Origin: JABMNX01 sp964625905
GTDB taxonomy: Bacteria; Patescibacteriota; Minisyncoccia; Phycocordibacterales; JABMNX01
Direction of reading: 5' to 3'
DNA: 33,999 bases
Assembly: GCA_964625905.1 (NCBI GenBank)
Contig: CAZVBS010000004.1
Span: forward strand, 1-33,999
Positions 14,145-22,944 of the stretch are shown one piece after another. The position numbers were made by a program, and so were the translations under genes. Position 1 is the stretch's first letter. The number at the start of each line of letters is the position of its first letter. The notes beneath the pieces are model-generated. The model was not told where the DNA came from and ran no database searches. It was given only the letters and a program-made list of their open reading frames with translations.

Positions 14145-16046
14145 CTAATTTTCTGATACACGCTCATGTCCACCTGGAAGTCCTGTTTCAGAAGTGATCT
14201 GTGTTGTTAGTGGCGCACTGATACTACTTATCTGAGCCTCAGTAAACTGGTCGAAACCAACAATAGATTGATTATGCACTAAAGCAGGTGTTCCACCAAC
14301 CTGACTCAAACTAGGTGTAAGACCTATCTGAAACGATACTTCCTTTGGAGATACGTTTGTTCCAACACCTTGCTTTACTTCACCTATATTCCACATAACC
14401 TGATTACTGTTTGGATTAAAGCTTATTTTTGAGTCTTTAGGTGTAAAGTTGCCAGTCCATCTCACATAAGAAGGTAACTCAGCAACAACTTTTGCTCCAG
14501 ACACATAATTAGCAGTGTTTGTAATAGTCCATACAACAGTATATAGTGTCTCTTTTTCTGCCACTGGTGGAATTGGTCCACTATTTACAAGCCCTCCAGT
14601 GTTGTAAAGTAGCCGTGAAGTAAGATTAAGGTCAGATGAAATACGTATCTTTCTAGTTATTATAGACTCAATATTTTCTGGAACATTGTCTTCACTTTCC
14701 CTTCTACCACGAACCGTTAAATTAAGGATGATTTCAGGATTCCTAATTCCAAGTACTGCAATATTTTTAGTCTTAAAATTAAACTTAATAATTCCAGCTT
14801 GTGATGGGCTCAACTCACCAAAGCTTTTACTTGTATCCTTACCCCAACGGAGTGTATCTGTCACAGAATTATAAAAACCTTGTTCTGCCAAAACAGACCC
14901 TTCATCTATTGAGTTACCAGAAAGATGAATTTCAAACTGAGCGTCAGTAATCGTATCTGTTAAATTATTCTTCCATGCTATCTCACCATTAATTTGTTCA
15001 CCACTTGAAAACACATACAAGTCCTCCATCCTATCATTAAGCGTAATATCTGCACTTATAAATGGACGCTTTATAGTAATCCCACGAGTAGAGGAAACAA
15101 ATGTAGTCGCAAGCTTCTTTACATCAAGTTTATCTCGTACACCAACATCAAAACGAAATACACGTTCTTCATTATCTTGCCCTGTCATAATTCCAAATAT
15201 ATGTATTGTTTTTTCTTGTTCAGGTTTCAAGTCACCTATGTCCCATATGGAGTTTGAAAAATCAGACTCTGGTTCTGCCTTAACAAAAGAAAAACCAAAA
15301 GGATATTCTGCTTTAAGTATAAGGTTCTCAACTGGAGTGCTTGAATTAGAGTTAATAACAACAGTAAAACCGATCTCCTGTCCAGACACAACCTCACTAA
15401 ACGAACGCACTGAAACGCTCACAGGTGATGAAGATAATGTCACTAGATATTCTTTTTCAGCGAAGAAGATTGCATTAGAACCAGCCACTCTATATTCCAC
15501 TGTAACAATGATACTTTTTTGAGTATTCTCTTCTCCAAATAGAATAGCTCCTACACTCTCGTTTATACGCTTACCTGGTGCAATATTTCCAATAGATTTC
15601 CTAAAGCGAGTGAGTTCGTTTTGTAAATTTCCAGGAACACGTGTGCCTTTAGGGTATTCAATAAGTAAGTCCGTCAACTCTAACGTAGTCGCATTCTTAT
15701 TTACAATAGAAATCTGAAGCTCTAATTCTTCACCGCCACCTATTGCTGTTGGACCTTGAATTTGTATATCAACATTATCTGACGAAACAATATTTTTCTC
15801 TCCTAAAAAATAAAAAGATCCAAATAGTACAGAACCAATAAAAAATAAAAGAGAAACTAAAAAAAACAGTCCGAGTAACGATCTTTTCTCTTTTACTTGA
15901 GTATCTTTTTTCACTCGTGTCGACTGAGTCCACGATCTTTTTACAGAACTTTCTTCAGAACTCAGTCCGTGCCTTCTCCTTGCACTTATCTCACGTCGTG
16001 AATACAGTCTTCTTCTTAAACCTTTTATTCTATCCTTTTCGTTCAT
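14145..16046 (-). CDS. Large single-pass surface protein with Ig/DUF11-like repeats
   Basis: 633 residues. A strongly basic cytoplasmic N-terminus of about 54 residues (GLRRRLYSRREISARRRHG) precedes one TM at about 56-81. About 550 exterior residues follow, built from beta-rich modules. The motif of an unmet-expectation type (IGNIAPGKR, IWDIGDLKPEQEKTI, LRWGKDTSKSFGELSPSQ, VMWNIGEVKQGVGTNVSP) recurs four times at roughly 110-160 residue spacing, as in DUF11/CARDB-like stalk domains. No sortase or lipobox motif. It is likely anchored in the membrane and exposed to the host or environment. A TATACT box (16058-16063) and a heptamer repeat lie directly upstream. Function unknown. Confidence 0.85.
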   Translation of the reverse strand: MNEKDRIKGLRRRLYSRREISARRRHGLSSEESSVKRSWTQSTRVKKDTQVKEKRSLLGLFFLVSLLFFIGSVLFGSFYFLGEKNIVSSDNVDIQIQGPTAIGGGEELELQISIVNKNATTLELTDLLIEYPKGTRVPGNLQNELTRFRKSIGNIAPGKRINESVGAILFGEENTQKSIIVTVEYRVAGSNAIFFAEKEYLVTLSSSPVSVSVRSFSEVVSGQEIGFTVVINSNSSTPVENLILKAEYPFGFSFVKAEPESDFSNSIWDIGDLKPEQEKTIHIFGIMTGQDNEERVFRFDVGVRDKLDVKKLATTFVSSTRGITIKRPFISADITLNDRMEDLYVFSSGEQINGEIAWKNNLTDTITDAQFEIHLSGNSIDEGSVLAEQGFYNSVTDTLRWGKDTSKSFGELSPSQAGIIKFNFKTKNIAVLGIRNPEIILNLTVRGRRESEDNVPENIESIITRKIRISSDLNLTSRLLYNTGGLVNSGPIPPVAEKETLYTVVWTITNTANYVSGAKVVAELPSYVRWTGNFTPKDSKISFNPNSNQVMWNIGEVKQGVGTNVSPKEVSFQIGLTPSLSQVGGTPALVHNQSIVGFDQFTEAQISSISAPLTTQITSETGLPGGHERVSEN

Positions 16047-16057
16047 ATATGCTTATT

Positions 16058-16063
16058 AGTATA
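16058..16063 (-). promoter_or_regulatory. -10 box (TATACT) of the surface-protein gene
   Basis: TATACT on the minus strand lies 11 bases before the ATG at 16046. The region where the spacer and -35 should be is filled by a tandem heptamer repeat (16066-16093), so no canonical -35 is present. Confidence 0.45.
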
Positions 16064-16065
16064 GG

Positions 16066-16093
16066 GTAGAAAGTAGAAAGTAGAAAGTAGTAA
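16066..16093. repeat. Tandem heptamer repeat (GTAGAAA)x3 plus partial copy
   Basis: On the + strand GTAGAAA occurs three times in a row, followed by a fourth, degenerate copy (GTAGTAA). It lies between the YdcF-like gene and the start of the surface-protein gene, just upstream of the predicted -10 box. Confidence 0.85.
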
Positions 16094-16096
16094 CCT

Positions 16097-16894
16097 TTAA
16101 AAATGCCCCATCTGCCTCGCTCCGTATAATTTAATAAATTCGTAGCAAATATATGTCCATCCGTTCTTATCTTTAAAATAGTTCTCTCTTGTATATTTTG
16201 CCGAAAGACCTGGATGACGAATTAATTGAAACTCCCAATCAAATCCTCCCTTCATTGTTAACGAGGCTCTTTTCATGTGATAAGGAAGACTTACGGCAAT
16301 TACTTTATTTGGTAGAAAATTCATTTCATGTAGAATCTTTGCAGAATTCACAATATTTTCTGGTGTGTTTATAGATTCTTTTTCTATAATAATATCTCCC
16401 TCATGAACACCAGCATCAATCGCAAGATTTGCATATTTCTCAGCTTCAGAAAGTTCAACATCTTTCATATATGAGCCATACTTACCACTGAACAGAATTT
16501 TAGGAGCATACTCCTCATTTTTTATCCGTATAGCTTCTCTTAACGCTAATTCACTAATCCCTCCGAACACATATATTAAGTCTGCTTTTTCTAGAGTATC
16601 GCTTTCTGTTAAATAATCCCACAGTCTGTAAATCTTTGACATTGCTTCGCCAGACAATTCATTATTTTCTATATATTCAAATGCTTTCTCAATAGAAAGC
16701 TTCGTCTTTTCTGGTATAGATTCTAAAGAAAAGTCCTTATAAATATCTGAAGTGATTCCAAGCTCAGTTAATGCTTCATTTAAATACTTAAAGTGGATCT
16801 CTTCAATACTATCTTTTTTGGTAATAAGATTCTGTATCTTGTTTATATACTCAGGGTCACTATTTAAATTTGGACGTGGTTTTTCTTCTGCCAT
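16097..16894 (-). CDS. YdcF/SanA-like (DUF218) family protein
   Basis: 265 residues. The DUF218 core runs from about residue 100 onward: ADLIYVFGGISELALREAIR, PKILFSGKYGSY, SEAEKYANLAIDAGV, DIIIEKESINTPENIVNSAK and VIAVSLPYHMKRASLTM. The polar Glu-Ser-x-x-T-x-E-N segment is the family hallmark. E. coli relatives (SanA, ElyC, YdcF) are linked to envelope integrity, and YdcF binds SAM. The N-terminal 100 residues are helical and not part of the usual core. No signal peptide. It lies 15 bases after recO in the same direction. Confidence 0.85.
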   Translation of the reverse strand: MAEEKPRPNLNSDPEYINKIQNLITKKDSIEEIHFKYLNEALTELGITSDIYKDFSLESIPEKTKLSIEKAFEYIENNELSGEAMSKIYRLWDYLTESDTLEKADLIYVFGGISELALREAIRIKNEEYAPKILFSGKYGSYMKDVELSEAEKYANLAIDAGVHEGDIIIEKESINTPENIVNSAKILHEMNFLPNKVIAVSLPYHMKRASLTMKGGFDWEFQLIRHPGLSAKYTRENYFKDKNGWTYICYEFIKLYGARQMGHF

Positions 16895-16909
16895 AAACTA
16901 CATATTACA

Positions 16910-17503
16910 TTAAAGCTGACTTTCTTGAAGTGAAGTATTGATTTGTTTAATAACATCTTCTCGCATCGGAGAGATGTGTGACATTAAGTCAACATGAATA
17001 TCCGCAGTATCAAGAAACCGCGCGTTTGTACTATCTTTGGCAACATATCCAAGGTTATAAAGAATACGAAGGACGATCAAACATTCAAAGCTACTCAGCT
17101 CTTCATCAGAAAGAGAGCTCTCCTTAAGGAATAAAAAAGCATCCGAAACCACCGCAAATAATTCCCTGTTTTCTTCTTCACCATTAAGCAACCTCTTTAA
17201 AAGAGAAGTCATCCTAAGTACCGCTTTTACCTCACCAGCACTTCCTTTAAATTCATTATGAAAATTATACCTACTCTCTGCACCAACAATGCGCCACACC
17301 TCCTTTCCACGAACCAGTGAAACGTCAGAAACAGAAAAATCTTGTAGAGAAAACCTAAGTTTTGAGCGCTCCTCCCTAACACTCCTTGCAACAGCACGAA
17401 TCCTCCCAAGCTCAGCAGTAAACATATCAATAAACCTATTAGCCTCACCCATATCAGAGCTACCCAATATAATCGCTTCTGTTTGATATCTATGATGTGA
17501 CAT
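16910..17503 (-). CDS. recO: DNA repair protein RecO (short form)
   Basis: 197 residues against about 240 in model RecO. The OB-fold N-terminus is clear: YQTEAIILGSSDMGEANRFI, DMFTAELGRIRAVARSVREE, LQDFSVSDVSLVRG. The helical domain follows (LRMTSLLKRLLNGEEENREL, FECLIVLRILYNLGYV). The C-terminal Cys4 zinc motif seen in many RecO proteins is missing. RecO loads RecA on SSB-coated ssDNA with RecR; ssb and recA are in this window. The ATG is preceded within four bases by a CCTAAAA heptamer repeat. Confidence 0.9.
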   Translation of the reverse strand: MSHHRYQTEAIILGSSDMGEANRFIDMFTAELGRIRAVARSVREERSKLRFSLQDFSVSDVSLVRGKEVWRIVGAESRYNFHNEFKGSAGEVKAVLRMTSLLKRLLNGEEENRELFAVVSDAFLFLKESSLSDEELSSFECLIVLRILYNLGYVAKDSTNARFLDTADIHVDLMSHISPMREDVIKQINTSLQESQL

Positions 17504-17506
17504 AAT

Positions 17507-17534
17507 TTTTAGGTTTTAGGTTTTAGGTTTTAGA
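17507..17534. repeat. Tandem heptamer repeat (TTTTAGG)x3 plus partial copy, upstream of recO
   Basis: On the + strand TTTTAGG is repeated three times with a fourth copy truncated to TTTTAG. On the transcribed (minus) strand this reads as CCTAAAA units ending a few bases before the recO ATG, in place of a ribosome-binding site. Confidence 0.85.
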
Positions 17535-17577
17535 AATTACAATATTTAAAAATATAACACTCCACTACTATCATACA

Positions 17578-17605
17578 TATATAGTCCAGTATACTGGACT
17601 ATATA
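17578..17605. repeat. 28-bp perfect palindrome upstream of recO
   Basis: TATATAGTCCAGTA followed directly by its reverse complement. It contains TATACT in both directions at its centre, so it may be an operator, a promoter with dyad symmetry, or a terminator for ileS (stop at 17650). There is no T-run after it on the minus strand. Confidence 0.7.
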
Positions 17606-17649
17606 CACTATTTATAATAAATGTTGTTATTTCCTACACTCTCCATATT

Positions 17650-20600
17650 CTATCTTAACTTAAATGCGACACGCTTCCCTGAAATAGAAATACCCTCTCC
17701 AGCAACTGACTCGAAAACTATTTCTTCTATAAGAGCTGTTTGTTTTATGTCCTCTAAGTTTTCTTCGATAATCTTTTTAAAGTCTACGTCTACGTCAACA
17801 GCAAGTCTGATTACATCCTGAGGAGAAAGATTGCTATCTTTACGGAACTGTTGAATCTGTCGCACAATATTTCGAGAAATACCCTCATTCTTTAATTCAT
17901 CTGTTAGTTTAGTATCAAGCAACACGTCAGTCTCTATTGTAGTATCAATGACAACATTCTTAACATTCACTTCGTCTTGTATAAGTTCAAGTAGTTCGTC
18001 TTTACCTTTTAGTTTTTCATTTTTAACTTTTAACTGAGATAAAGGTTGTCGTACTTTTACACCTTCAGAAGATCGTGCCTCAAGAGCAAGTGACACAATA
18101 TTTCGAACCTCAATCATATTGCTTAGTATATTACTGTTTATTGATTTTACTTTAGGCCATTCACATAAATGCACACTTTCTTTGTCACTATCCACTTTAA
18201 CAGATTGATATAACGTCTCAGCATAAAACGGCATAAACGGTGAAATTATTCTACTTATCTCAAACAACACCTTCCTTGTAGTATTGATAGCATGTTGTTT
18301 GTCTTCTCCTTTGAATCTGTCGCGAGAGCGTCTGATATACCACGTCGAAAGATCATCAATAAACTTATTTATAGGACGTGTCGCTCTATCTAACTCGTAC
18401 TTCTCCATCGATTCAGTCACTTCCTTTACTAGTTCTTTTGTTCGTTCAAGTATCCATATATCTAGTACGTGCGTGCTATTAACTTTTTCCTCAGCAACAC
18501 CTTCTTTGTATAATTCATAAAAAGAACTCACATTAGAAAGTCGTCCGATAAGTTTTTTCATCACTTCATCAACCCCATTTTCAGAAAAGCTTAGATCCTC
18601 TCCTCGAACTATCGGTGAAGAAAGTAAGTAATACCGAAGTGCATCTGCACCGTACTTGTTAACCACATCAGATGTATCAGGGTAATTCTTAAGACTTTTA
18701 CTCATCTTTTGACCATCTTCAGCTAAAACTAACCCGTTTACAATTATGTGTTTGTATGGAGCTTTACCAAAAAGTGCTGTACCTAAAACTATAAGAGAAT
18801 AGAACCAACCACGGGTCTGGTCCATACCCTCCGCAATAAAGTCAGCTGGATATCCTTTAGACTTTGAAAACCATCCACTCTTTGGTTCAAATGTATCGAT
18901 GTTCTCAAATGGGTAATGTTGTTGACCATACGGCATAGAGCCTGACTCAAACCAACAGTCAAACACATCAGGAACGCGCTCTAATAACTCACCTTCTTTA
19001 TTCACAACTTCTACCTCATCAATATACGGACGATGTAAATCAAGTTCATAGTTTTTATTATGTGGAAGTGGCACGAAAGAAAGTTTCCTTATTTCGCCAG
19101 TTTTTAAATCAAATCTATCGTCTATTATACACTCTCCACAAGTATCTATATCAAACCCATCACTTCCAGCTTGTATCATTTGAAGTGGCCCATTGTGAGA
19201 AACAATTAAAATAGACTTGTCTTTGTATTCCTTTTCAAATTCATATAGAGCTTCTGTAATTCTGTTCTTAACCTCACTCCATGATTCCCCACCAAGAGGC
19301 TTCTTGAGCATTTGTTCTTCAGTGAATTTATAAAAAGAGTGATATTTATCAACTGACTTTCCTTCAAACTCACCAAAAGTTATCTCTTTAAGTCGCGCAT
19401 CCTCCTTCAATATTTCTTCAGACAAACCAAGTTCTTTCACTAAAAGTTTTGCAGTCTCGCGAGTCCTTTGCAGTGGTGAATGTATCACTATGTCTATCTT
19501 TTCATTTAATCCTTTAACAGCAATCTTTATATTTTCTTTACCTTTTTCTGTTAGAGGATTGTCGACGGATACATCAGAATTAAGAGTATTTTTAGTATTA
19601 AACAACGCCTCACCATGACGCATAATAAAATATTTGTTTCCAGACTTTTTTACATTTTCTTTAAGCTCTTTTATAGAACCAAACGTTACATATGTGTTGT
19701 TTTTCTTATCCTCCCACACAGGAAGCGGTGCACCCCAATAACGACTGCGAGAGATAGACCAGTCACGAGCCCCTTCTAACCAGTTACCAAACCTATTTTC
19801 GCCGACCTCTTTAGGAACCCATGCAATTTTCTTATTTTCAGAAACAAGCTTATCTTTAAAACTTTTTACTTTTACAAACCATGAAGACGAAGCGTAATTT
19901 AAAAGTGGAGTATCGCACCTCCAGCAATGTGGGTACGAGTGCTCTATTTTCTTTTTAGCAAAAAGCACGTCGTGGTGAGCAAGCCATTTAATAATCTCAA
20001 TGTCGGTCAACATGTGATCTTCCTTAGGCTTTACTGCCATACCAGCAAAATCAGTTACCTTGTCTGTGAAGACTCCATCCTCTGTCACATGATGAATGAT
20101 AGGAATACCCTCCTTTTGAGCTAGAAGTAAATCATCTTCACCAAACGCAGGAGCTAGATGCACGATACCAGTACCATCCCCTGTAGACACATATGGTGCG
20201 TGATATACCTTCCAACCATTTTCCTTTCCATTTATCTGTTCATCTGTGTAGTAATCAAAAAGTGGTTTGTATTTCTTTCCTATAAGTTTGTCACCTTTAT
20301 ACGTATCTACAATAGTATATTCATCGTCTTCAAAAACTTTACCGAGTCTTTCCTTAGCAAGAATAAACCGTACAATAGATCCATCTCCTTCATCTTTTTT
20401 TTCTATTGTTACATATTCAATATCCTTATTGACCGCTATCGCAGTGTTCCCAGGAAGTGTCCACGGAGTAGTTGTCCAAGCAAGTAAATATGTTTTTGGT
20501 TTGTCTTTGGGCTGATCTACAAGCTCAAATTCAACAGTAACTGAAAAATCCTTAATGTCTTTATATCCTTGATTTACCTCGAAATTAGAAAGCGTAGTTC

Positions 20601-21171
20601 CGCATCTTGGACACAGATGCATTGATTTAAAATCTTTATATATTAGTTTTTTTCTATGCAGTTCACTAAATACCCACCACACACTTTCAGTGTATGAAAT
20701 ATCCATTGTTTTATAATCACGCTCCATGTCAACCCACCTACCGATACGCGGGATGATTACCTTCCAGTCATCAGCATACTTCATAACAGTATTTCGAGCC
20801 GCTTCGTTAAACACTCCTATGCCAAGCTCTTCAATATCTCGCTTTGTTTTTAAACCAAGATCCTTTTCTATTTCATTTTCTAGTGGAAGTCCATGACAAT
20901 CCCAACCCCATCTACGATTCACACGATACCCTCGCATAGTCTTATATCGCGGTATAGCATCTTTAATAGTACTAGCTAAAATATGCCCGTAATGCGGTAA
21001 TCCGGTAGCAAATGGAGGTCCATCATAGAAAACAAACTCGCCATTCGGAGCATCCTTTTCTTCAGATTTTTTAAAAATATTATTCTTATTCCAAAACTCT
21101 AAAACAGCCTCCTCACGTAGAGCTATTTCACTCTTATTCTGCATATTAGAAATATCCTTACTATCAGTCAT
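17650..21171 (-). CDS. ileS: Isoleucyl-tRNA synthetase with inserted histidine-phosphatase domain
   Basis: 1173 residues. The IleRS frame is complete. HIGH-type motif HYGH is at 60-63, the editing (CP1) region has AWTTTPWTLPGNTAIA and HLAPAFGEDD, ARDWSISRSRYWGAPLPVW is at 468-486, and KMSKS at 822-826 (DGQKMSKSLKN). The anticodon-binding domain follows from about 900. It resembles the type 2 (archaeal/eukaryotic-like) IleRS. Between GSIKELK (498-504) and LHRPYIDEV (712-720), where type 2 enzymes have only a short connector, lie about 195 extra residues (511-705) with a full histidine-phosphatase signature (RHGE at 518-521). Without them the protein would be about 978 residues. The frame is unbroken through both junctions. 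It ends in TAG. Confidence 0.97.
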   Translation of the reverse strand: MTDSKDISNMQNKSEIALREEAVLEFWNKNNIFKKSEEKDAPNGEFVFYDGPPFATGLPHYGHILASTIKDAIPRYKTMRGYRVNRRWGWDCHGLPLENEIEKDLGLKTKRDIEELGIGVFNEAARNTVMKYADDWKVIIPRIGRWVDMERDYKTMDISYTESVWWVFSELHRKKLIYKDFKSMHLCPRCGTTLSNFEVNQGYKDIKDFSVTVEFELVDQPKDKPKTYLLAWTTTPWTLPGNTAIAVNKDIEYVTIEKKDEGDGSIVRFILAKERLGKVFEDDEYTIVDTYKGDKLIGKKYKPLFDYYTDEQINGKENGWKVYHAPYVSTGDGTGIVHLAPAFGEDDLLLAQKEGIPIIHHVTEDGVFTDKVTDFAGMAVKPKEDHMLTDIEIIKWLAHHDVLFAKKKIEHSYPHCWRCDTPLLNYASSSWFVKVKSFKDKLVSENKKIAWVPKEVGENRFGNWLEGARDWSISRSRYWGAPLPVWEDKKNNTYVTFGSIKELKENVKKSGNKYFIMRHGEALFNTKNTLNSDVSVDNPLTEKGKENIKIAVKGLNEKIDIVIHSPLQRTRETAKLLVKELGLSEEILKEDARLKEITFGEFEGKSVDKYHSFYKFTEEQMLKKPLGGESWSEVKNRITEALYEFEKEYKDKSILIVSHNGPLQMIQAGSDGFDIDTCGECIIDDRFDLKTGEIRKLSFVPLPHNKNYELDLHRPYIDEVEVVNKEGELLERVPDVFDCWFESGSMPYGQQHYPFENIDTFEPKSGWFSKSKGYPADFIAEGMDQTRGWFYSLIVLGTALFGKAPYKHIIVNGLVLAEDGQKMSKSLKNYPDTSDVVNKYGADALRYYLLSSPIVRGEDLSFSENGVDEVMKKLIGRLSNVSSFYELYKEGVAEEKVNSTHVLDIWILERTKELVKEVTESMEKYELDRATRPINKFIDDLSTWYIRRSRDRFKGEDKQHAINTTRKVLFEISRIISPFMPFYAETLYQSVKVDSDKESVHLCEWPKVKSINSNILSNMIEVRNIVSLALEARSSEGVKVRQPLSQLKVKNEKLKGKDELLELIQDEVNVKNVVIDTTIETDVLLDTKLTDELKNEGISRNIVRQIQQFRKDSNLSPQDVIRLAVDVDVDFKKIIEENLEDIKQTALIEEIVFESVAGEGISISGKRVAFKLR
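19057..19641 (-). other. Histidine-phosphatase (phosphoglycerate-mutase-like) domain inside IleRS
   Basis: Residues 511-705 of the IleRS product. The catalytic set of the RHG superfamily is intact: nucleophile His519 in YFIMRHGEA, Arg518, Arg569 in SPLQRTRETA, the proton-donor region Glu596 in LKEITFGEFEG, and the second catalytic His659 in ILIVSHNGPLQM. NPLTEKGKENIK and GGESWSEVKNRI are also family blocks. Superfamily members hydrolyse or transfer phosphate on sugars, nucleotides, phosphoproteins or cofactors. The substrate of this domain cannot be told from sequence. Boundaries are approximate (within about 10 residues). Confidence 0.93.
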
Positions 21172-21212
21172 ATATCAATAGATAGTATCAGATAGAAGTA
21201 GTATCTGCACCC

Positions 21213-22883
21213 CTACATTCTATCAGGAGTTTTGATTCCAAGAAGCCATAAACCGTTTTGTAGCGTTATAGAAACAGCACGGGCAATAGCGAGTCTTGCT
21301 GGCACATCATCGGTACCATCAAGAATCTTAGTTTGCCCATACCAACTATTAAACGCACCAGCTAACTCAGTAAGATATGTAGTAACGTAGTGCGGTTCAT
21401 ATTCTTTAACAGCTCGCTCCACCACACTACTAAAACGAGGAAGTAGTCTCTCAACATCAGTCACTTCACCACCTTCAGTAATTTTTTCCTCAACACACCC
21501 TATCTTAGCTTTATCTAATATAGACAAAATCCTAGCGTTTGTATATTGCAAATACGGCCCTGAGTCCCCCTCAAAAGAAAGAGCTTGATCCTTATCGAAG
21601 ATAATATTTTTACTCGATGACTGTTTTAAAATACCGTACTTAATCGCAGCAATAGCAACCTGCTCTGTCACCTCATCTTTATTCTCTACTTCAAACGAAG
21701 CCATCCTCTCTTTTGCACTGTCTTTAACAAGCTCAATAAGCGACTCACCAGTAATAACATTCCCTTCTCTTGAAGACATCTTACCTTCACTTAACTGCAT
21801 CATGCCGTGAGGCACGTGAACAAGTTCACCTTTAAAATCAGGCTTAAGTATAGAAAATGCTTTAAATACAACATCAAAATACGTCTTTTGTTCAACTGCG
21901 GTTACTGTAATGCTTGTATCAAACATAAACTCCTTTTGTTTTAATATTGGCAAGCCTAAGTCACGTGTTTCATATGTCGTAGTACCGTGTTTAGTCTTAA
22001 ATACACGAGTGTGAAGTCCGTACTCCTCACCCTTAAACACAACAGCCCCTTCACTTTCTTCAAACACTCCGTCTTCAAGACCTTTTTCAACCATAGGCAG
22101 ACCAATCTCTAAAGATTCGCTCTCAAAAAAGGAGTAGTCGAACCGAGTTCCAAGTGTTTTATATATCTCATCAAAGTGAGCAAGTGAAGCCTTAAGCCCA
22201 ATCTCGTATGTGTCCATTAGGTCGGAATCTTTCGCAGTAATTCGTTTATTAAGTTCATTAATCTCAAGCTTCGTATTTTCACCTTCCTCAAACTTTTCAT
22301 GTCCGTATGTATATGCTTTACCTAAATCACTAATACTTCGCACATCAAACCCTTCTTTACCTACAGCCCACAGCACCTTAGCAACATGTAGCCCAATATC
22401 GCCCTGATAATTCGCCCGCTTTACTAGAGCACCAGAAAATTCAATTAGTCTTGATATAGATTCTCCAATAGTATTACTCATTAAGTGCCCGATATGAAAA
22501 ACCTTAAATGGATTCGGGTCAGTATACTCCACCATTATTTTCTTACCTTTCAGAGAATCATTACTTCCCCACTTATCACCAAGTTTTAAAATGTTTCCAG
22601 TAGTCTCATTAAAGAAACTACTGGATAGATAGAAGTTAATAAACCCAGCCCCAGCAATTTCAATCTTTTCTATTTCTGGAGTCTCTTTAATGCTCTTAAC
22701 GATTTCTTGTGCCAACTCTTTTGGGTTCTTTCCTTCTTTCTTTGCCAAGACCATCGCCACATTACAAGAAAAATCCCCATGACTAAGATCTGTCGGGTAC
22801 TCTAACTGGACACTCTCTGCAGTCACCCCAGTCTCTTTTAGAGCTTCTAATATAGAATCCGTAATTATCTTTTTAATCATCAT
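21213..22883 (-). CDS. argS: Arginyl-tRNA synthetase
   Basis: 556 residues from the ATG at 22883. The N-terminal additional domain is DLSHGDFSCNVAMVLAKKEG, and GAGFINFYL precedes the catalytic domain. The HIGH motif (130-133) lies in DPNPFKVFHIGHLMSNTIGE. The Arg-specific block SSSKNIIFDKDQALSFEGDS and GPYLQYTNARI is present, with a C-terminal DALR domain. As in most ArgRS, KMSKS is not canonical (here QLSEGKMSSREGN). Upstream TTG codons extend the frame, but TACAAT (22891-22896) seven bases before the ATG, with TTGTGT 17 bp further up, predicts a leaderless message starting here. ileS follows after 41 bases. Confidence 0.97.
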   Translation of the reverse strand: MMIKKIITDSILEALKETGVTAESVQLEYPTDLSHGDFSCNVAMVLAKKEGKNPKELAQEIVKSIKETPEIEKIEIAGAGFINFYLSSSFFNETTGNILKLGDKWGSNDSLKGKKIMVEYTDPNPFKVFHIGHLMSNTIGESISRLIEFSGALVKRANYQGDIGLHVAKVLWAVGKEGFDVRSISDLGKAYTYGHEKFEEGENTKLEINELNKRITAKDSDLMDTYEIGLKASLAHFDEIYKTLGTRFDYSFFESESLEIGLPMVEKGLEDGVFEESEGAVVFKGEEYGLHTRVFKTKHGTTTYETRDLGLPILKQKEFMFDTSITVTAVEQKTYFDVVFKAFSILKPDFKGELVHVPHGMMQLSEGKMSSREGNVITGESLIELVKDSAKERMASFEVENKDEVTEQVAIAAIKYGILKQSSSKNIIFDKDQALSFEGDSGPYLQYTNARILSILDKAKIGCVEEKITEGGEVTDVERLLPRFSSVVERAVKEYEPHYVTTYLTELAGAFNSWYGQTKILDGTDDVPARLAIARAVSITLQNGLWLLGIKTPDRM

Positions 22884-22890
22884 TAGTCGT

Positions 22891-22919
22891 ATTGTACCCA
22901 ACCTTCACGCACCACACAA
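22891..22919 (-). promoter_or_regulatory. Leaderless promoter of argS
   Basis: On the minus strand TTGTGT, 17-bp spacer, TACAAT, then seven bases to the ATG at 22883. Transcription would start at the start codon. Confidence 0.55.
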
Positions 22920-22944
22920 ACACATTAATAATCTCAATTACCTT

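Noticed and set aside
16066..16093. CRISPR-like repeat
   Set aside because: Units are seven bases and contiguous, with no spacers or cas genes.
17507..17534. Telomere-like TTTTAGG array
   Set aside because: Only three to four copies, internal to a gene cluster, and the unit does not match TTTAGGG. Treated as a simple tandem repeat.
20158..20487. 109-aa frame antisense to ileS
   Set aside because: It lies wholly within ileS on the opposite strand with no initiation signal and no recognisable domain.
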